64,000 nucleotides of DNA from Phaeosaccion multiseriatum. Taxonomy: Eukaryota; Ochrophyta, other classes. Under the pieces are notes generated by a model. The model did no database searches. It had not been told where the DNA came from and saw only the letters and a list, made by a program, of their open reading frames with translations. Shown here in pieces: positions 23,202 to 36,054 of the stretch. The translations under genes were made by a program, and so were the position numbers. The stretch is taken from the NCBI GenBank assembly GCA_965112735.1, contig OZ218960.1, positions 310,001-374,000 of the forward strand. The letters are read 5' to 3'. Every line of letters starts with the position of its first letter. Within the stretch, counting starts at the first letter, position 1.

Positions 23202-24629
23202 GAGGGAGAGAGGAGAGAGAGAGGAGAGAGAGAGGGAGAGAGAGGGAGAGAGCGCGAGAGACAGGGGGTAGGGTCGTGGAATCAGTCAGCCAGTCAGCCA
23301 GTCAGTCAATCCAGTCGGTCAGTGTCTGTGCCAAGCCGGCCCCTGAGCGACGCAACTTCAACCACCACACCCTCCGTGCAGCGCCCGCGTACCTTGGCCT
23401 CGGCGATAGATACCTGACCCAAACCGAGACTGTGCCCCCCCCCCGCCTCCACCCGTGAGCACGGCAACCGCGGCGGCCGTGCGCTGCTGCGGGTCCATTT
23501 GATGCTGGGGATGAGCCGCCTGATGGTGTCTTGGGCGCAGCTGGCTCTGCTGGCCCTGCTGGCTCTGTCGGCCCTGGTGCTGCTGCTCCTGCTGCTGTTG
23601 GCCCTGCTGTTGCACTTGGTGGTACGGCTCGTGGTGCAGCAGTGGCGCGTGAAGGTGCTGTTGCCCGGGCCCCTGACCCATGCCACACTGTCGCTGCTGC
23701 TGCTGCTGCTTCTGCTGCTGCTCTCGGTAGTCGCGGCCGGCGCTGTCCTCCTGTGGACGCTGGAGGCCGAACAGGTCCTCCTGCAGCCACTCCTCGGGCC
23801 GGGGTCGGGGCTGGCCCTCCTCTCGCTCCTCGCGCTGCTCACGCTGCTGTTGCTGCCGTGGCGCCAGCTCCGTCGGCAGAAAGTCGCGTAGCTCCAGTGC
23901 GTGTGCGTCGCGAGTCGGAGTAGGAGGAGGGGGTGTCCCGGTCCCGCTGGGGAAAAGACTGGGGCTCTTGCGGGCCTCCACGCCCTTGCTTTCGCGAGAA
24001 GGAGAAGGCACAGGCGCGGAGTCCAGGCCTCCCGCTGCGGCTGGAAAAGAGGCCGTCGAAGCCCCGCTGCTCAGTATGCTGCTGCTGCCGCTGCCTTCTC
24101 GTCCCCGGCTTGGCTGCGAGTCTTCCGACGCTGGCTCCTTCCACGCGAAAAGCCCCCCTGCTCCTGCTTCCCCCGCGCGGCTGGATCCCGGCGCCAGGGG
24201 GAAGGCGAACCCCGACGACACCCCCAACTGGAGGTCATCGCTGAGGCCCGTCCAGCTCGCCCCCCCCTCACAGACACTGTCCGTGTCTCCTCGCGCCCCC
24301 TCACCTCCCCCGACTGGTGACGCTGCTGCTGCCTTTCCAAAGCTGTACCCGCCCTTGTCGCTAACGGAGCTGGCCGGGGCCGTGTCCAGCGTGGAGAGCG
24401 GGGCCTTCAGCTCGTCGCTAGCCTCCCCCTTCCCCTTCCCTTCCCCCGAGACGCAAGGCGAGGTGATGACGGTCAGGGTCGGGGCAGTAGACGTGGCCGC
24501 CGACTCCCCCGCATCCACCGCCCTGGCTTTCAAGAGCCCCTTGCTCAGGAAGGCTGCGGAGGTCACCGGCGCAGCAGAAGCGCCCCCCTCCTCCCCCCCC
24601 ATGCCCTCCTTGCCGGCTGGCCTACTCAT
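17193..24629 (-). CDS. Gln-rich protein with C-terminal PSP1 domain
   Basis: Eleven exons join in frame to 1,543 residues: 24629-23393, 23127-21528, 21211-21121, 20968-20810, 20353-20269, 19877-19167, 18835-18714, 18576-18432, 18215-17980, 17805-17716 and 17348-17193. The first about 1,250 residues are disordered, with polyQ runs and Ser/Gly/Pro-rich stretches. The last about 270 residues match the PSP1 C-terminal conserved region: [15 protein letters not shown] across an exon junction, [11 protein letters not shown], then [12 protein letters not shown] with [12 protein letters not shown]1 domains occur in yeast Psp1, trypanosomatid cycling-mRNA-binding proteins and bacterial YaaT/RicT. The polyQ arm suggests an RNP-granule component, which is inference. 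The last exon may instead splice at the GTGCGA after MEQ. Confidence 0.85.
17565..17693. repeat. (CTCCT)n tract in PSP1-gene intron
   Basis: About 130 bp of CTCCT/CCGTTCCTCT units preceded by CTGTATCACAAAC, a one-mismatch copy of the dispersed TGTATCACCAAC motif. Confidence 0.85.
18896..19045. repeat. (AAGAGC)n hexamer array
   Basis: About 24 imperfect hexamers in the PSP1-gene intron between 19167 and 18835. On the sense strand they read GCTCTT. The same hexamer recurs at 34206-34245 in the bZIP gene, there in sense orientation directly after a donor. Confidence 0.85.
20560..20806. repeat. CA/CG-rich intron microsatellite
   Basis: About 245 bp of CACA/CGCA/TACA in the PSP1-gene intron directly past the donor at 20810. 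Sense strand is GT-rich. Confidence 0.9.
22497..22690. repeat. Coding (CTG)n = polyQ tracts
   Basis: Interrupted CTG runs that encode polyglutamine in exon 2 of the PSP1 gene on the minus strand. Two are bounded by TGTATCACCAAC (22668-22679) and a TGTATCGCCAGC variant near 22612, giving QLVIQQQ and QLAIQQQ peptides. A shorter run lies at 22970-22996. Confidence 0.9.
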
Positions 24630-27288
<2,659 letters not shown>

Positions 27289-27829
27289 TCCCTCCCATTG
27301 ACTTGGAGGCATTGGCATTGATGAGTTGTTGGTTGATGAGAGCCGAGGAGGGGTCTCAGGTGGGGAGTTTTCTGTGTTGTTTTGTAGGAGGGAGGCGGCA
27401 ATCGAGGATCGGAGAAGGGGATATGCCGGGCTTTCGACGGCTTCAGCTCGGGCCAAGGCGGGAGGGGGGGAGGGAGGGAGCAGCTGACATTTTTGACGTG
27501 TTTTTTTGTCCCGTTTCCCCTCTGACCCATGTGGGGGAAGGAAGAGGTGGCGTTTGCCCTTGAGGGCTCGTGTTGTATCACCAACTGCCGCTGCTGTTTC
27601 GGCCTTTCTCGAGTACATGCCCTTCTTGAGGTGTCCCCTGTGATTGAAGGATTTCCTCCGGGTGGCAGGAGCAGGCTCGGTGGCCGAGAGGCAGGAAGCA
27701 GCAGCAGCGGCGGGCATCTTCTCTGCGGGACAGCTTTGTGGCCGCGCAGTCGCAGCAGCAGCATCAGCAGCAGCAGCAGTAGCAGCAGTTGGTGATACAA
27801 CAGCAGCGTTGCAGGGCCTCAGGGGCGGC

Positions 27830-27863
<34 letters not shown>

Positions 27864-28833
27864 GTAGCAGCAGTAGCAGTAGCAGCAGTAGCAGCAGCAA
27901 GTATTGAAAGAGAGTGACGTGCTCTGCAGCGCTGCCAACAAGAGCGGGTGTACAGACTTAGAGACTGAGAAATTTGAGTCAGGCGGCGGGGAGAGAGAGA
28001 GAAGAGAAGATAGGGGGAAGGGGGGTGGATGGGAAGTAAATCAGGACCAGAGAGGAACGCAAGAGGGAGAGGCACACTGCGTATGTGCGGGTCGCTGCCT
28101 CTTCCCATGTCCGCGGCCGTGGGAAAGAAGGAAGCAGAATGCGAAGGACTGAAGTGCTTGAAAGAGAGAACGATGAGCGGGTAGTGTTCATTTTCAGCTC
28201 CCCCCATTCGGCGGGCTGGGCACGATAAGAGAAGAACAATAGACGTGTACAGCATCGAAGGGCGCCAATCCAAAGAGTGAGGAGAAGCTTCTGTGGGTTG
28301 GTTGTCAACCTTTCTTTTGTCATATTCAATGCTTGGGCAGATGTATATCCTAATTGCTGCCGCGGTGCTGGCCTTGGGCTCTACGCCTTCGTCCAGCGTC
28401 GAGTTAAAGCTTCCATTTTCACTGACCTCAACTGTTCTTCTCCCTTCCCTCTTGTCGGCGTTCGGAAAACTAAAAATTCTCCTGCGACCTTTATACTCCC
28501 CACCCCATCTTCCACTCTCCCTTATATTGTGACAGTTACAGTGCCCCGCCCCCTTCCTCCCGAGCATGCCTTGTCTGCGGCGCCTTTCGCAGTCAACAGT
28601 GTCTGTCCTCCCTCCGTAAACAACCCCCTCTCCCCTACCGCTTGAATCAATCAACCATCATGGTGGTGGGTGTGATGACCGCGCTATACGCTACCGGCTG
28701 ATCCATCACATTGCGTAGAGCATTGCTGCTTCCCTTTCTTCCTCATTGCGTGCTGCTTGTGTGTGTTGCTTCCTTCTTTCTCGATGCCCTTTCTACACCC
28801 TTTCGTCTTGTGTGCTGCTTCATTCTCACTCGT
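27289..28833. other. Convergent spacer, no gene seen
   Basis: Lies between the 3' ends of UBC13 and the zinc-finger gene. Holds a 230-bp inverted-repeat pair (27572-27801) and a CAG/TAG tract (27826-27900). The minus-strand open frame over 27764-28654 has no domain and is probably chance. Confidence 0.6.
27572..27801. repeat. Inverted pair of the TGTATCACCAAC motif
   Basis: GTTGTATCACCAACTGC begins at 27572 and its exact 17-base reverse complement ends at 27801, both continuing inward into GCTGCTG-like sequence. The 230-bp block could be a small MITE-like unit. I see no target-site duplication. Confidence 0.6.
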
Positions 28834-31086
28834 TTACTCGTCGGTGGCCACGCGCTTGCTTGCTCGCAGGCCCGGCAAGGCCCCGAGGGGGCGCGAAGGC
28901 GGCTGAGGGGGCGGGGAGTGGGCCCTCTTCCTTCCTCGCTCCCCACTCCTCTTGGCCTGCCCATCGTCCTCCACCGCCGGCGCGTCGCGGGGGGAAGGGC
29001 CGTTGGCCTCGGCGTCGCTCTTTTCCTCTCCTCCCACTCGGATGCCAGCCACTGCGGCCGACGCTGCCGCTGCCGCTGCGACTGCTGCCGCCCGTGCTGC
29101 CGTAGCTGCGGCTGCGGACATGGCGGACACGGACGTTGCGGACCTGTTGTTGCCGCCGCCGCCGCTGCTGCTGCTGCCGCTGCTGCTGGACGGGGGCGTC
29201 TCCTTGTCCTTGAGCGCTGCCCCCCCCGCGGATGCGGCCGCTGCCGCCGCTCCTGCCGCCGACGCCGCTGCTGCCATGGGCGTGGTAGGAGGAGGTGCCG
29301 CCGCCATGACAGCAGGAGGACCCGCTGCCACCGCAGTCAGGGCCACCGCCGCCGCCTCGTGCGGGTTCTGCTCCAGCCGCAGGAGTTCTTCCTTCTCGTG
29401 CTTCTTGCACATGCCCATGCGGCCCTGTGCGAACTTCTGACAGTCGAGCACCTTGCAGATCTTCTTTGTGGGGCGGCCGCCGTGCGCGGTGCACTTTCCC
29501 TGGCTCACGGACCACTTGTCGCAGCCCTCGATGATACAGGCGCGCTTGGGCCCTCCGTGACGATAGCAGAAGCCCCCCTCCTTGATCTTGGCTCGCATGT
29601 CGCAGCCTTCCTTCTTGCATCGCGCCCCCGGCCTGGCTCCGTGCCGAATGCACACGCCACCTCGCACTGCCTGATTGCCACACCCGTCCTGGCTGCAGAG
29701 GGCCTTGCTGGGGTAGGGCTTCATGGTGTACGCAGGCGGTACGTTGGTGTTGGCGTTGGCGTTGGCGGAAGCAGCAGCGGCGGCAGCGGCGGCGGCAGCG
29801 GCGCTGTTGGGAGAGCTAGTGCCCCCGCTGGCACCGCTGGCACCGCCGACCCCCATGGTCCCGCCCCCGCCCGGCAGCACGGGCCCCGCGGGGAACTGGC
29901 TGATGCCCACGGCACGCGCTCCCCTGCCCCGCTTCTTGAGTGGGTTGTTGCCTGCCCCCACGCCCCCGCCCACACGAGTGTCTCTCTCATCAGCAGGGGG
30001 GAAGTGCTCCCTGACGGAGGCGCCGTGTAGTACGCACATGCCCGCCCCGAAGGGAGGCACTCCATTCATGCAGCCAGGGGTGCGGCAGCGGCGGGCCCCG
30101 TGCTGCACACACACGCCGCGGGAGAGGGACTTGTTAGGACAGTCCGTGAAGGAGCATTGCTTGCGCACGGCTCCGTGCTTGACACATACGCCCCCGCTGT
30201 ACACGATGTTGTCGCAGCCCTCCATCTTGCACCTCTTGCGGACTCGCGGTGGCACGTCTCTCTCCGGGCCGTGGCGCGTGCACACTCCCTTGAGGTGGGC
30301 CTTGCTCTTGCAGCCCTCAATGGCGCAGGGCTCCTTGTGGGTGTTGCTGTGGCGGTCGCACAGCCCGCGGCGGACGGCGAAGTTCGGGCACGAGCCCTCC
30401 ACGCCCCCGCTGCTGTTCTCCACCTTGTACGAGCAGCGCTTGCGTGGCGCCCCGTGACGGTAGCACACCCCCCTCAGCACGGCGAAGTTCTGGCAGCCCT
30501 GAGTATTGCACAGCAGCTTCCTCTGCTTGCCCTTGCTCGGGACGCCCGGGGCTCCCGTGCCCCTCGCCGCGATGCGCACGGCATTAACAGCAGCCGTCGA
30601 GGGTGACAATCCTCCTGCTCCAACTGGTGCTCCTCCTCCGAGTCCTCCTGCTGGTGCTGGTGCGACGGGTGGTGGAGTTGCCCCCGTGGCGGCCGTGGCA
30701 GCCCCCTCCGCAGCTGCGGCCAGAGCGGACTGCGGGGGCCGCGGGGCGCTGAACGAAGCCCCCACCACGGCAGCGGCTGCGGGCCCTCCCTGCGGCTGCG
30801 GCTGGGGGGGCGGATTGGCCTTGGGCGGTGCTCCAGGTGGGGCGTCCCCGCCTGCCGCTGGCCCTTGAGAAGAAGAAGCAGACATGTGGGCAGCCACAGC
30901 CGCGGCAGCAGCCACTGCAGCCACCCGGGCCGCGTTGGCCGAGGCGACGTTTTGGTCTCGGTTGTTGCTGTCCGCAGGAGGTGGTGTGGGGGCGGGGGGG
31001 GTGACCGGCGACGTGGAACTGTCCCCAACGCCCGTCCCGTTTCCGCTGCCGCTGCCGCCGCCAGTCTTGATGGTGTTGGTCGCCAT
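28834..31086 (-). CDS. WRKY19-like multi-zinc-finger protein
   Basis: A single exon of 750 residues. Ten Cys/His fingers of the form C-x4-C-x(n)-C-x2-H span about residues 190-580, for example CKMEGC...GGVCVKHG and CSQDGC...GGVCIRHG. Fingers 1-6 and 7-10 form two blocks split by a Gly/Ala/Asn linker. Such arrays are annotated as WRKY19-like zinc-finger proteins in oomycetes, diatoms and brown algae, resemble the WRKY zinc-binding half without the WRKYGQK strand, and are presumed nucleic-acid binding. Ala-rich arms flank the fingers. The last finger ends KKHEKEE, then Ala-rich sequence, and the C terminus is basic (RKRAHSP, then SKRVATDE), which could serve nuclear import. Confidence 0.85.
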   Translation of the reverse strand: MATNTIKTGGGSGSGNGTGVGDSSTSPVTPPAPTPPPADSNNRDQNVASANAARVAAVAAAAAVAAHMSASSSQGPAAGGDAPPGAPPKANPPPQPQPQGGPAAAAVVGASFSAPRPPQSALAAAAEGAATAATGATPPPVAPAPAGGLGGGAPVGAGGLSPSTAAVNAVRIAARGTGAPGVPSKGKQRKLLCNTQGCQNFAVLRGVCYRHGAPRKRCSYKVENSSGGVEGSCPNFAVRRGLCDRHSNTHKEPCAIEGCKSKAHLKGVCTRHGPERDVPPRVRKRCKMEGCDNIVYSGGVCVKHGAVRKQCSFTDCPNKSLSRGVCVQHGARRCRTPGCMNGVPPFGAGMCVLHGASVREHFPPADERDTRVGGGVGAGNNPLKKRGRGARAVGISQFPAGPVLPGGGGTMGVGGASGASGGTSSPNSAAAAAAAAAAASANANANTNVPPAYTMKPYPSKALCSQDGCGNQAVRGGVCIRHGARPGARCKKEGCDMRAKIKEGGFCYRHGGPKRACIIEGCDKWSVSQGKCTAHGGRPTKKICKVLDCQKFAQGRMGMCKKHEKEELLRLEQNPHEAAAVALTAVAAGPPAVMAAAPPPTTPMAAAASAAGAAAAAASAGGAALKDKETPPSSSSGSSSSGGGGNNRSATSVSAMSAAAATAARAAAVAAAAAASAAVAGIRVGGEEKSDAEANGPSPRDAPAVEDDGQAKRSGERGRKRAHSPPPQPPSRPLGALPGLRASKRVATDE

Positions 31087-31807
31087 CGCCCTGCCGCTAC
31101 TCTGCTCTGCTCAAGGAAGGCGTCCCCTGTCTGCAGCAGCGCAGGAGGGAGGCAGGAGGCAAATGCGGAAAAAGGAGCCGTTTGACAACGAGTGGTAAGA
31201 TCGGGGGAGGAAAATAACTGGCCTAAACAGCCCAACCTCTCCACGGGGTGCACGGCCCAGCCCCACCCCTCCTGCCGCCCGCTCTCCCCTGCCCCACGGT
31301 GCTGTTCGCTGCCTCCTCCTACGCCGTTCGAAGCCGAAACAAAACACTCTCACCTTCCCTTCACTTCAACGCTACTTTCCTACACCTCCGCCTCCACCCC
31401 CTCGCACCTTCACACTCTCGGCCGCTTGCACGTCGGCGGGTCTCCCTTCTCCTGCTGCACACGATGAATGGAGAAGGTCTGTGGCAGTTTGGTTGATTCA
31501 CAAGTGGCTCTGTGAGTCCTTGCTTGGCTGTGAGCTCTGAAGGACCAGCGCCTCCAAACAGCGTAGCCACCGGGGGAAGCAAACGCATATGGGCCAGAAA
31601 AGGAGGGACGACGCGAAACTCAAATCCCCTGCCATCATCGATCCGATCCTGGCGGGAGATTTAAAGCGGAAGGCGAGGTCCACGGCACCAGGCTCGCTCT
31701 ACCGACGGGAGAAGTAGGAGAAGAAGCGGGAGCGCTAGGCGAAGTGGGATCAGCTGAGTAGGAGAAGCAGCGGGGCAGGGGTTCGCGGAAGAGAGGCAGG
31801 GCCTGCG
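31087..31807. promoter_or_regulatory. Divergent spacer, zinc-finger / bZIP genes
   Basis: 721 bp between two divergent transcription-factor genes. No repeats stand out. It probably holds both promoters and 5' UTRs. Confidence 0.5.
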
Positions 31808-33537
31808 ATGGACAACGGGGAGGCGACTGCAGCGCCGGAGGAGGCGGGTGCGGATGCGGCAGAGCCCAGTCCGCTGTTCGACGCCTTGCTCTCCCCTTCT
31901 GCTGCGGAGGATGAGCTGTTCGAGGATAGGCAGGTATGTTGCGAGGATTTTATTTATGAGTTGGCGGCAACTTGGGTCTCCTTCTCTCCCTGTCGGTCGG
32001 TCCCAGTCGGTCGGAGGAGAGTTGCTCTCCAGCCGCAAACTTGTCCCTACGTCCGTGATCATTGAGGCGGACAAGACGCACGTGAATGAAGCGGTACTGC
32101 CTCGCCTCCCCTAAATCCTCTCCCCGTCCCCCCCCCCGGTCGGCTCAATCTTGCGTGCCAGTCGGACAACTTGCTGAGCTGGCTCCTGATGAATGCAGAC
32201 CAGTACCATCCAGGCGACGGGGATGGTGCCGACGGTACCGACTTGCTAGATAGCCCCGGGGGCTTCTCGTCGGCCGGCTGGGCGGCGGCAGGGGGAGACG
32301 GAGGCGGGGACGGACAAGCAGAAGGGTTGGCGAGTATGCAGTGGTGTGATGGTACTGGAGGAGGGACAAGCTCGACTCAAGTCGGGCCCCCTTTACTACC
32401 CTCGCTGCCATTAGGCTCGCTGGCTGCTTTCGCAGACACCGGTGGCGCGGTGATAGGGCAGCAGCAAACCGCGCTTGAGGGCGGAGCGGCATACACAGGA
32501 GCAGGAGGACACCCCGCGGGAGACTCCTTGGCGGTAGCAGCAGTAGCAGAGGTAGCAGCAGGAGGGCGCGTGAGACCAGGTCTCACACAGTCTGGAGGAA
32601 AGGGGGCCAAAGCGGAAATGAATAGCAGCAGTGGAGGCGCTGCTGATGCCAACGGCGGAGGCAGCGCGGGGGGGCAAACGGCGGGGAAGGCACGCAGGAA
32701 AAGGTGGGTTGGGGACATGGCTGGGGAAGGGCGTTTTGAAGACTTGGAAAGGGCCAGGAAGGGGCCTCGTAGTGGGCCTGCTAGCACCCGCTGCCCTCCG
32801 ACTGTGTTGTGCTGTTTTAACGAAGTACTTCATAGTATTTTATAATCGGTGGGAGAAGAGAGGGGGCGAATGCGGCAGTGCAGGAGTCACCTCCTCGGGG
32901 AGAAAAAGCAGGCTTCTGCATTGCCAGTATTGGGGGGTGGGTCCCTCGAATGTTCGTTGCCCCTCACTCGTGTCTTTTTGCCTGTGCGTGTGTGTCTGTG
33001 TCGATGTCTGTGTGTGTGGGTGTGGGTGTGGGTGTATGTGTGTGGGTGTGTGTGTATGTATGTGGGTGTATGTGTGTGTGTGGGTGTGTATGTGTGTGGG
33101 TGTGTGGGTGTGTATGTATGGGTGTGTGTGTGGGTGTGTGTGTATGTATGTGGGTGTGTGTGGGTGTGTGTATGTATGTATGTGGGTGTGTGTGTGGGTG
33201 TGTGGGTGTGTGGGCGTGTATGTATGTGGGTATGTGTGTGGGTGGTTGTGCATGTGCTTACGTGTGCGTGTGCGTGTGCACGCCTCAGGAAGAGGATGCA
33301 CGCCGAGGACCTGGAGCTGCGTGTGAAGGAACTCACCAGAGAGAACGAGCGCCTCAGGCTGCACCTCACCAGCGTTAACGAGAAGGTACGTCACTTCGTT
33401 ACTAACCGACTGACTGACATACTTACTTACTTCGTCGTACTAAAGACTCAGGGCTTGCTTACTCTCTTCTCTTACGTCTACATGGAACGGAACGCAGAGA
33501 GGGGGCGCCTGTCGGGCCTGCCGGCGCCTGTGTGTGC

Positions 33538-33577
<40 letters not shown>

Positions 33578-35541
33578 TATATGTGTGTGTGTGTGCGTAC
33601 ATAAACATGTGCATGTGTGTATGTATATATGTGCGTGTCTGGGCTGCCCTTGTCTGTGTTGGGGGGGTGCGCCAAAGAGGGGCTTCAAGGACAATTCGGA
33701 TTTGCCTTCTTTTATGGCTTTCAAGTCTTCTTTTATGGCTTTCAAGTGTCCTTGCTTACTCTCCCTCCCCTTCCCTCCCCTCGAATGGATGACTTTTGTG
33801 ACATGTGTGCATGTACTTGGGCCCTTCCCCATGCCCAATCAGACCCGCATGATGACAGAGCGAAAAACCAAAATGGAGAAGGGCATCTCGGACTTTCTCG
33901 CGCTACCCGTGGAGCAGGAGCAGGGCAACGACCGAAAGCGCCTCGGGCCTCTGCTGAGAGAGTTCAAGGAGATGTATGCCGACTACGGAAACCAGAGGAA
34001 GTCCGAGGTGCTGTTTCACCTCAGGCAGCTGGAGACCTTCATCTGCCCTACCCCCACCACTAAAATGAGTCTGTGGACGCTGGAACAGGGGGATGACTTC
34101 TTTGCTAAGCGCAACAGGAAGAGCTCTTTGAGTGGGATACTTACCAAGGAGCTAGGCCTCACCGAGGACCAGATAAGAAAGATGCAGGAGAGGAGGGAGA
34201 GGTGAGCAAGAGCAAGAGCAAGAGCAAGAGCAAGAGCAAGAGCAAGAAGGAGACGGCGGCTGGGGCTGGGTGGGTGGGTGGGTGGTCCCCCCCCAGAAGG
34301 GACGAAGCGAGGATGAGTGTCAGTTTCACCCCTTTCGTTGAACACCTGGGCCAGCAATGAGGCGTGGCTTCGCTTGAAGCTCCCTCACTTGATTTGATGC
34401 CTTGCCCTCCCTGTTCCGCCCCCGAGTCCCTTTTTCTCGGTGGTCGTCCGCTCATGCATTGCTTCCTCACCCCTCTCTCCTGGTGCGGTACCTTTCCATC
34501 ACTACCTGGTGTTTGCTGCTCTGCCCACTTTCCTGGTGTGGGGTGTCCTACTATTATCACTACATGGTGTCTGGCGCTGTACCATGTACAGAGTGAAGTC
34601 CCTGGTGTCGGATCTCAAGACTTCGCTCCGCCTCGTGCGGCAAATCAACGTGAGTGAACGAGAGGGGTGAAAGCTCAGTGCACGCAGCAGCCGTGGAAGG
34701 AGGGGTGGACGGACTTGGGCAAGTGGGGTGGTGGTGGAGGGAGATATGGGCTGTTGGACAAGAGGGCAAGAAGTGAAATGCTCGCCCTTACCCTTGCCTT
34801 TGCCCCTTGCCTTTGCCCCTTTGCCTTGGTCTCGTCTCTGTATCCGACTTGACCCCTCACGCCACTTTCGCCCACACCCCTCTGGCCCCACCCCTCAGGT
34901 CATGACGGAGCAGAAGCACTCCAATTTAGATAAGAATATGGAGAGGCTCTCCAACATACTCACTCCCAGACAGGTAACAGGGGGGGGGTGCAAACGCTAC
35001 CAAAGGCACCAAACGCACACTCGTCTTCCGCTCTCCATCCATCTCTCTCTCTTCTCTTCTCGCTCTCCATCCATCCATCTCTCTATCTTCTCTTTCTCGC
35101 TCTCCGTGTCTCCTTTCCTCCCTCTGCTCCCTGCTCCCCCTTTCTCCTTATCCTCCTCGTCACTACACTTGTTTCCCGCTGTCTCGGGTCTACTTGCGAA
35201 ACCATTGCACTGAGTACAATTGGTCTTCGTGGCTCCTTGGACCCCCCCCCCCTCCTGCCCCCCCCCCCCCCTCCTGCCCTCCTCTTTCCCCTCTCTCGCC
35301 TTGTTCCTTCTCTGCCATCCGTGCCTCACAGATCGGCATGCTCTTGCTTTGGGTGTCGCGCCACCGAAAGGAGATAGAGGCCAAGGCATCGGAGATTACG
35401 GGGATTTCGCACCAACCTCCCCTCCCAGGAGCAGCAGGAGGAGCAGCAGGAGCAGCAGCAGCAGCAGGAGCAGCAGCAGCAGCAGCAGCAGCAGGAGGAG
35501 GAGGAGGAGGAGGAGAGGGAAAAGAAAGAGCAGCATGTTGA
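31808..35541 (+). CDS. bZIP transcription factor, stramenopile type
   Basis: Eight exons (31808-31933, 32007-32093, 32162-32703, 33289-33385, 33843-34201, 34592-34649, 34899-34973, 35332-35541) join in frame to 517 residues. An acidic/Gly-Ala N-terminal part is followed by a basic stretch KARRKRKRMHAEDLE, formed across an intron, and a leucine-zipper heptad pattern LELRVKELTRENERLRLHL. The region after the zipper is helical and conserved in character: EFKEMYADYGNQRKSEVLFH, LTEDQIRKMQERRER, and NILTPRQIGMLLLWVSRH, which resembles the C-terminal helices of many stramenopile bZIP proteins. The basic region lacks the usual invariant Asn. The C terminus is poly-Ala/Gly from a GCA-frame CAG tract. 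Likely binds DNA as a dimer. Confidence 0.82.
32985..33283. repeat. TG/TGGG-rich intron tract
   Basis: About 290 bp of TGTG, TGGG and TATG units in the bZIP-gene intron before the zipper exon. Confidence 0.9.
33538..33600. repeat. (TA)n then (TG)n tract
   Basis: About 17 TA steps, AA, then TATATAT and GTGTGTGT, in the bZIP intron ending at 33842. A cruciform-prone stretch. Confidence 0.85.
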
Positions 35542-35638
35542 GAACGTCTCCCTTGATTTGAGATTCCTTGTTTATGGTATAGAATATAGAATATTGCATT
35601 GGGGGTCGTGGTGGACACGCTGTACAGGGTGGTGCAGT

Positions 35639-35671
<33 letters not shown>

Positions 35672-36054
35672 CGTGGAGGGGCGACTTTTCGGCATTGAGC
35701 ATTCGCTGCTGTCGCCAACACTCGGCTCACGTCAACAGAGAAGCGAAGCGGAGGAGTGGAGCGGAGCTTGTGGTCGGCACAAATCACAAACCACACCCCG
35801 TCTCGCCGTCCGCATGCTATGCTACCATACGCCCCTTGTTTTTTTGAAGACGTCAAGTCAGGACCTACAAATTGAATAATCACACTAATCGTGCATGTGT
35901 TGTTTCGCCCCTTCAAGTACAGTATTCACGACTCAGCGAAGTGCCACACACGCACACAAGGCAGAGAACACCACAACCCCCTTGTAGCACCCCAACTCCA
36001 CAGCCGTGCCGCTCTCTGCAATACACTTGTCAAAGTCTAGAGCCAAGGCTCAAG
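35542..36054. other. Convergent spacer
   Basis: 513 bp between the bZIP and peroxidase 3' ends with a CAG run at 35636-35670. No gene. Confidence 0.6.

Noticed and set aside
27764-28654. Minus-strand 296-codon frame
   Set aside because: Starts in a CAG/TAG tract, no recognisable domain, lies where 3' UTRs of convergent genes are expected.
28711-30030. 439-codon open frame on the plus strand
   Set aside because: Antisense shadow of the zinc-finger gene; Cys/Arg bias comes from the complement of GC-rich finger codons.
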